Positions 58,312 through 64,000 of a stretch of DNA of 64,000 nt are shown piece after piece (the first letter of the stretch is position 1; every line of letters begins with the position of its first letter). This stretch comes from Timema cristinae (lineage: Eukaryota > Arthropoda > Insecta > Phasmatodea > Timematidae). The notes under the pieces are model-generated. The model saw nothing but the letters and a program-made list of their open reading frames with translations. It searched no databases and was not told the origin of the DNA. The stretch covers positions 3,368,358 through 3,432,357 of the forward strand of contig JBCFYV010001001.1 of NCBI GenBank assembly GCA_039000515.1. Reading direction: 5' to 3'. The position numbers and the translations under genes were made by a program.

Positions 58312-58599
58312 ATGGATGACGATCTGGTTTTTGATGATGATTTAGTGGATTTGGTTGAGGTTATCGGTGTCATCGATAAATTACCTGAACCCAAGAGATA
58401 GTTGTGGGATGCGGAAAACTATCTTGAATTCTATTCCGACAGGGAATTTATCAGAAGATTCCGATTCAGTAAAGATACAGTGGTGAACGTCATCGTCCCA
58501 CTGTTGACTGGTCCAAACCAAAACGCCCGCGGTTTGCCAGTGCCACCTTTAATAAAGGTGATTACAGCACTTCGATTTTATGGGACTGGTAGTTTTCAG
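58312..58599 (+). pseudogene. HARBI1-like (PIF/Harbinger nuclease) first exon with in-frame stop
   Basis: From ATG 58312 the frame encodes an acidic start (M-D-D-D-L-V-F-D-D-D), stops at TAG 58399-58401, then continues in the same frame. The later part has Y-S-D-R-E-F-I-R-R-F-R-F-S-K-D-T-V, then G-L-P-V-P-P-L-I-K-V, then A-L-R-F-Y-G-T-G-S-F-Q. These are the N-terminal helical region and the L-R-F-Y-x-T-G-S-F-Q box that precede the DDE nuclease domain in HARBI1 and related Harbinger transposases. The box is followed at once by CAG|GTAAAT, a strong splice donor, with the exon ending at 58599. Frame conservation on both sides of one stop suggests a recent nonsense change, an allele, or a base error. 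No later Met codon offers a full-length start. The catalytic exons are not recognised in the remaining 5.4 kb. It could be a host HARBI1-type gene or an intron-bearing Harbinger copy. Confidence 0.7.
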
Positions 58600-59220
58600 G
58601 TAAATATGTTTTGAAATAATTATTTTAATATCTATGTTTTATATCCTCAAAATACCCTTGTATAAAATTAATTGCTATATCAAATGAAAAAATTGTGGTC
58701 CACAAGACTTATACAGGCGCCTACATTTGCGTTACCTTTGTTTATTTGTTTACTAACAGCATGGTCCAAAACATCTGGATAGTTACGTAAAAATAAATTC
58801 TAGTTATATTCTCGTTTATTCTACATTAACATAATGTGATTATATATAAATTTAATGCGTAAATGTAAACGAATGTTTCACTGAAATATTATCTAACCTT
58901 ATCAAAATTATAATTCAATATTTGACCATACTTTATTATTTGATCACAAACTTTTTTCTTTATTTATTTTATCAATACTCCCATGAGCCTTGGGATGGTA
59001 CAGTATATTTAGTTGCGGGGATTCAACACTAATTCTGAGAGATTAATACGTAAGAATTTGTGATACTTTAAAATTTGATAATAAATGTTTTGTTTCATAA
59101 AGGTGAAATTAATTTTATTTGGGTCTAATCTGTATAGTTTTCTTGACAACTATTCTATAGTAACAAGACCTGCATTATTTGCACTTTCCTCCCTAATAAC
59201 CACACAAAATCAATCTCCAA
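58600..59220. other. Possible intron start / AT-rich stretch
   Basis: It begins with the splice donor of the HARBI1-like exon. No acceptor followed by a matching exon was found. Confidence 0.35.
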
Positions 59221-59340
59221 ATAACTTCTGGTAGCAGCGGAGGTTCAAAGAAAACTTTCAGGGCGCACTCCACTTAACTCCATCAATAACTTCTGGTAGC
59301 AGCGGAGGTTCAAAGAAACTTCAGGGCACACTACACTTAG
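59221..59340. repeat. About 64-bp tandem duplication (2 copies)
   Basis: aataacttctggtagcagcg, gaggttcaaag occurs at about 59220 and 59284, with similar following sequence (cagggc(g/a)cact(c/a)cacttag). Confidence 0.85.
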
Positions 59341-59507
59341 CCTTAATGTTTCACTACCCGCCTGGAATATGCCACATTAATTACATTAATTACAGTTAAG
59401 TCGGTTCTACCCTTTACGTCACAGTGAAAGAAGGTATTCAGTCCGATGTCAAGTCCAGCGTTCATTGCACGCTCCACAGGGTCTGAGGCTAAGACCCCAA
59501 CCGATAA

Positions 59508-59994
59508 AAAATAGCAATTCCTCTCGAAACAGGCACAACATCCTCTTAATAGAATGGGACCAACGCCCCAATTATGGGCACAATTCCTCATGGAAACAGG
59601 CAACAAAACATCCTCTTAATAAATGGGACCAACGCCCCCAATATGGGCACAATTCCCCCGAAACAGGTACAACATCCTCTTAATAAAATGGGACCAACAC
59701 CCCAATATGGGCACAATTCCGCCCGAAACAGGCACAACATCCTCTTAATAAAATGGGACCAACCTCCCAATATGGGCACAATTCCCCCGAAACAGCACAA
59801 ATCCTCTTAATAAAATGGGACCAAACGCCCCAATATGGGCACAATTCCTCCCGAAACAGGCACAATATCCTCTTAATAAAATGGGACCAACACTCCCAAT
59901 ATGGGCACAATTCCTCCCGAAACAGGCACAATATCCTCTTAATAAAATGGGACCAACACTCCCAATATGGGCACAATTCCTCCCGAAACAACGT
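59508..59994. repeat. About 65-bp minisatellite, 7-8 copies
   Basis: The unit contains aataaaatgggaccaacact, cccaatatgggcacaattcc, tcccgaaacaggcacaacat, cctctt. Copies vary by one-base indels in C runs. Overlapping open frames on both strands here (e.g. 59753-60367 +, 59680-60051 -) are translations of the repeat extended into flanking sequence. Confidence 0.93.
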
Positions 59995-61529
59995 ACACAC
60001 CCAAAACGGCAACATCCCATTGGGACAATTCAAACCAAAATTATATACCAACGCAAATTATTGGAACAACAAAACTTTTACTAGCCAAAAGCCTGAAGAT
60101 ATTTGGGATCAAAATTCTTCACCTAGCCAAGAACTCAAAGGGTTTAAAAATATCAAAGCAAAAATCAAATATCAAGAACAAATAGACAAAATAATATGGG
60201 GTGAAAAATCAAATGGGCAGGGCTATAACATGACGTCATGTAAGCTTAATTATATCAGGTTGGAGGATAGGAGGATAACGTTACTGGGAAAACCCCGGAG
60301 AGGGGAGGGGGTAAATAGTGGGTCAATGACCTTGAACGTTAGGTGTTTTAGTAACAGTTTTACTTGATTCAGGGTGGGACTTAAGGTCGTCCAGATAACT
60401 ACTAAGCTTTATTCTCTGACAAGAGTAATAATGGGTCCTCTTCTCCCCCGCTGCTGGCAAGAGATCACCCATCCACTCTTTCATCTATTTTTGATCACTT
60501 TGTGTTGGTTATAGGCCTACAATACCCAACATATTATGTTTATTCCTTAAAATCCACCTTCCTCAAATATTTATATCCTCATCCTCTACCCTTCTAATAA
60601 ACAATTATATAAAAAATAAAATGTGTATTTACATATTAGACTTTCATTTTCTTAGAACATGTAGCCGATCATGTAGCGCATGTCACAGTAGTCCCACCTG
60701 CCTCAAGTACCAACGTCACGTAAAAGGCCTTAACTTTCAAGGTCATTGAGCCCCTATTTCCCCTCTCCCACTCTTTGATGTTATTTACCATAGATTATGT
60801 CCTCAGAATGTCGCAATCCTGCCTATTTGATTTTTAGTCCCATTTGATATGTTTTTTTTCTAATCCCTAAAAGGAAATTGTGCATCGTTTCAGGAGGAAT
60901 TGTGTTTTTTATTAAATCTGTTGGGGCCTTAGCACCAGAGCCTGGTTACGTCTCGAGATGAAATCTTTTCAAAGACTGAGCGCCGCGTGTTTGAAGACAA
61001 AGATCGACTTTTAATGACGATATGGTTTTCTTACGATATCGACCAGTTGTTGACCCCGTGTTCGAATAGCTTAGTAATAGGAATATGTAACTAGACGAAC
61101 TTAGTTGTTATCAATTTTAACAATTTACCATCGTGATATCCAACCTTGGATGACCGACGTGCCGATCTGCAAAATGCAGCAAACATGGCTGGCCAAAAGG
61201 AAATAAATAAATATAATGTTGGTAATAAACAAGTAGCAAGTACTTAGAGCCAGTATACAAGTACAAGATGGCTGTGTATGTTTGTTCCGGAAGATTTCTG
61301 ATAATGTAGATGGGTGTTACAACCTTCTCTATAAATAAGGTCGCGGATTGCTACGGCTTGCAGGCTGGTCCACATTCATTTAATATATTAATTCATAAAC
61401 TATGCTTCAATAGCAAAATTCATCTTTCCAATCATTCTATTATTTCCCAAAACTTAAAAAAAAAAAAAAAGACAACATATTATTTGATCATACCCTTCGC
61501 TTACCCTGAACGGTAACAAGCTTAGGCCT
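59995..61529. other. 1.5-kb stretch without recognised gene
   Basis: Lysine-rich frames near 60000-60200 reflect AT-rich sequence. A poly-A run lies near 61457. No tRNA-like boxes were seen. Confidence 0.4.
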
Positions 61530-61903
61530 ACCTTGGATTACTCCACTATAGTGTAGCTTATAGGATAGGGTCATAGTGTAATCAGTCAAGGTAAGACTGC
61601 TACTTTACTTGTTCCACCATGGTGTAACTTATAAGATAGAGCCATAGTGTTATCAGTCAGGGTAAGACTGCTACCTTGCTTGGTTCCACTATGGTGTAAC
61701 TTATAAGATAGAGCCATAGTGTAATCAGTCAAGGTAAGACTGCTACTTTACTTGTTCCACTATGGTGTAACTTATAAGATAGAGCCATAGTGTAATCAGT
61801 CAAGGTAAGACTGCTACTTTACTTGTTCCACTATGGTGTAACTTATAAGATAGAGCCATAGTGTAATCAGTCAAGGTAAGACTGCTACTTTACTTGTTCC
61901 ACT
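61530..61903. repeat. 71/72-bp tandem array, about 5 copies (same family as 18702-20317)
   Basis: tagtgtaatcagtcaaggta, agactgctactttacttgtt, ccactatggtgtaacttata, agatagagcca is 71 bp. One copy near 61665-61690 keeps the 72-bp form (ctaccttgcttggttcc). Orientation is the same as the large array. Confidence 0.93.
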
Positions 61904-62414
61904 GTACCGTGGATACAGACTGACCCGGCACCAACAACAAGTTTTCTACTCACCCTATTCACCAGAACGGCCGAGGTCTCGTACAATAACAACAATCACG
62001 CCACGGAACGACCTTGTTGTACGCACTGCATAAAACTTTGAATGGGAAGTCAGCCGTTTACCCATCTCTTCTCCAAAACAAGACAATCAGTTCAACGCGC
62101 GCATGCGCGAGAGTGCAATTATAAGTGGACATCAGTGGCTCGAGTGTCCGAGGTCACCCCCACCCCCGTGACTATGTGAGTCTCAACTGCGCTGTGGAAG
62201 TGTGGAACTGTGTGATTGGATATTGGTGACGACTCGATGATGTAATTCTTTCCTAACATGTTTCCCCCGCTGAGCAGAATCAAATATAAGCCTATGGCCT
62301 GCAATGAATGGCACTCTTTGGTGCCGGTTAGGTGTGAGGATCACTTGGGCGCTATGTAGGCCCCTAGGATTGCCTTAAACGTAAGCTATTGCAATAGATG
62401 GATATTACTCATAG
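61904..62414. other. GC-richer stretch between arrays
   Basis: It contains the palindromic gcgcgcatgcgcg near 62098. No gene was recognised. The minus frame 62119-62304 has no domain. Confidence 0.4.
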
Positions 62415-63235
62415 GCTTTGACCATGAACATTGTTTATTTCATGTTAGGGTTCAAAGCTTGGCGAAGTTTAGGAAAATTATTGTAAAAGTGGAATATTAA
62501 ACTTAAATCATGAACGTTGTATATTTCAGGTTAGGGTTCAAATCATGGTGGAGTTTAGGAGAATTATAGTATAAAAGGAATATTAGACTTTAACCGTGAA
62601 CATTGTTTATTTCAGGTTAGGGTTCAAAGCTTGGCGAAGTTTAGGAAAATGATTGTAAAAGTGGAATATTAAACTTAAATCATGAACGTTGTATATTTCA
62701 GGTTAGGGTTCAAATCATGGTGGAGTTTAGGAGAATTATAGTATAAAAGGAATATTAGACTTTAACCATGAACATTGTTTATTTCAGGTTAGGGTTCAAG
62801 TCATGGTGGAGTTTAGGAGAATTATAGTAAAAAAGGAATATTAGACTTTAACCATGAACATTGTTTATTTCAGGTTAGGGTTCAAAGCATGGTGGAGTTT
62901 AGGAGAATTATAGTATAAAAGGAATATTAGACTTAACCGTGAACATTGTTTATTTCAGGTTAGGGTTCAAAGCTTGGCGAAGTTTAGGAAAATGATTGTA
63001 AAAGTGGAATATTAAACTTAAACCATGAACATTGTATATTTCAGGTTAGGGTTCAAGTCATGGTGGAGTTTAGGAGAATTATAGTAAAAAAGGAATATTA
63101 GACTTTAACCATGAACATTGTATATTTCAGGTTAGGGTTCAAGTCATGGTGGAGTTTAGGAAAATTATTGTGAAAGTGGGAGATTAAACTTTGACCATAA
63201 TCTTTCTATATTCAGGTCAGGGTTGGAATCATTGT
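62415..63235. repeat. 86-bp tandem array with two monomer types, about 9.5 copies
   Basis: The starts (c)(a/g)tgaac at 62423, 62509 and 62595 give an exact 86-bp period. Type 1 has agcttggcgaagtttaggaa and gtaaaagtggaatattaaac. Type 2 has catggtggagtttaggagaa and ataaaaggaatattagac. They alternate at first and then run together. Every unit holds caggttagggttcaa. Confidence 0.95.
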
Positions 63236-63950
63236 CATAAGAAGTGAGTCTATCTAGAGTTGTTAAATGTATATCGAGTAATAAGGAGTTACCCTGTTTT
63301 GCAACAGTTAGATGACTTTAATTCTTGTTGGTTTATTTACTATCTCATGGGAAATATTAGGTATTAGGTTATTTATATTGTTAACGGTCAGATGACTCTA
63401 ATCTTATATGTTATGTTTACAATCGTCGAGACATATTAATTAGTTAGCTTGGTTGTAAAGTTAACTTACAGTTTTGGGAGTGTTATATTTATATAGGGAG
63501 GTAAATTATATGTACCCCTTGTTTAGTTTATTTATTAGGGACGACTTCCCTGTCGATGTCAAATAATGATCCTGTTGTATATCTACAATTATGAGCAGTA
63601 TTACTTTGTTATTCGTACCCGAGTATTGATATCTATCAAAGTTGGATATACTAAATTGTACTTATTATTCAATTTTAATAATCATCCAAATAAACGAGCC
63701 CTTGGGCTGTATTTGTTACCTTCGCTTGTTCTTGTCTGTACCCAGACTACCTCATGGTATTTTACCTTAGGCTTAGCCATAATATCTCTGGTAAGAGTAG
63801 GGTTTTGATGGGCTTGCAGAAAATAGATAATATAGGTCCCTTGTGATTACCCTTCTTTTATGTTGTATTATAACTCCGCGCTTCCTGTGGTGGTCGGTTG
63901 GGACTTTGGTGATACAGCTAAGGTACTGGCCCCACAAGGAGCCGGGTTGA
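63236..63950. other. Unassigned stretch
   Basis: The plus frame 63566-63808 and minus frame 63773-63997 have no domain, and the latter enters the next array. Confidence 0.4.
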
Positions 63951-64000
63951 CCACCATGGTGTAGGTTATAAGATAGAGCCATAGTGTAATCAGTCAAGGT
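63951..64000. repeat. 72-bp repeat family, array cut by the window edge
   Basis: ccaccatggtgtaggttata, agatagagccatagtgtaat, cagtcaaggt matches the 72-bp unit in the same orientation. The array presumably continues beyond the window. Confidence 0.85.

Noticed and set aside
59680..60367. Overlapping open frames of 123, 91, 204 and 89 codons on both strands
   Set aside because: All derive from the 65-bp tandem repeat in different frames; none has a domain.
62415..63235. Telomeric repeat array
   Set aside because: Only one TTAGGG-like hexamer per 86-bp unit; not a telomeric tandem.

Overview
This window is eukaryotic, non-genic, repeat-dominated DNA. I see no rRNA, no operon-like gene packing, no prokaryotic signals and no long intact open frame. 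An arthropod, probably an insect, is the best guess. The reasons are tRNA-derived SINEs with (TAA)n/(ATT)n tails, LINE ORF2 tails of the R-L-R-W-x-G-H-V type, MADF-carrying Harbinger elements, hAT and mariner-like remnants, and a HARBI1-like exon. I cannot name the species.

The dispersed repeats fall mainly into two SINE families. Family A has a Glu/Gln-like tRNA head (A-box tggtctaggggtaagg). Family B has a different tRNA-like head (A-box ggcgtagttggctaacgcg) and comes as young and old subfamilies. A and B differ in head and body but end in the same roughly 45-bp 3' module (acccgaacgggtagtaaga...ggtgcta) followed by a trinucleotide tail. Many copies have clear target-site duplications (TSDs). 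Smaller groups are a third related family (C), a tRNA-headed A-tailed insertion at 50.09 kb, LINE 3'-end remnants at 3.4, 6.4-7.1, 26.8 and 33.7-34.15 kb, a Harbinger-type element with TAA TSD at 15.2-16.1 kb, a hAT element at 29.6-30.4 kb, a hAT MITE at 12.3-12.9 kb, a TIR element with a DDE transposase remnant at 35.8-36.3 kb, and a mariner-like remnant at 56.9 kb. Several are nested, which gives a relative insertion order.

Tandem arrays are the other main component: 41 bp (1.8-2.7 kb), 82 bp (4.4-5.2), 93 bp (7.2-7.5), 31 bp (11.2-12.2), 72 bp (18.7-20.3, again at 61.5-61.9 and at the right edge), 52 bp (22.5-24.1), 23 bp with a 138-bp higher-order period (25.4-26.6), 68 bp (42.9-48.0, about 75 copies), 65 bp (59.5-60.0) and 86 bp (62.4-63.2). 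A strongly diverged tandem family of about 146-bp units lies at 8.3-10.45 kb and, inverted, at 34.3-35.75 kb.

The only sequence resembling part of a host-type gene is a HARBI1-like first exon at 58312-58599. It has a good splice donor but an in-frame stop. A cluster of heat-shock-element-like motifs with a TATA-like box and a CRE lies near 27.2-27.4 kb with no recognisable gene after it. Nearly all remaining open frames are translations of repeats and should not be taken as proteins.
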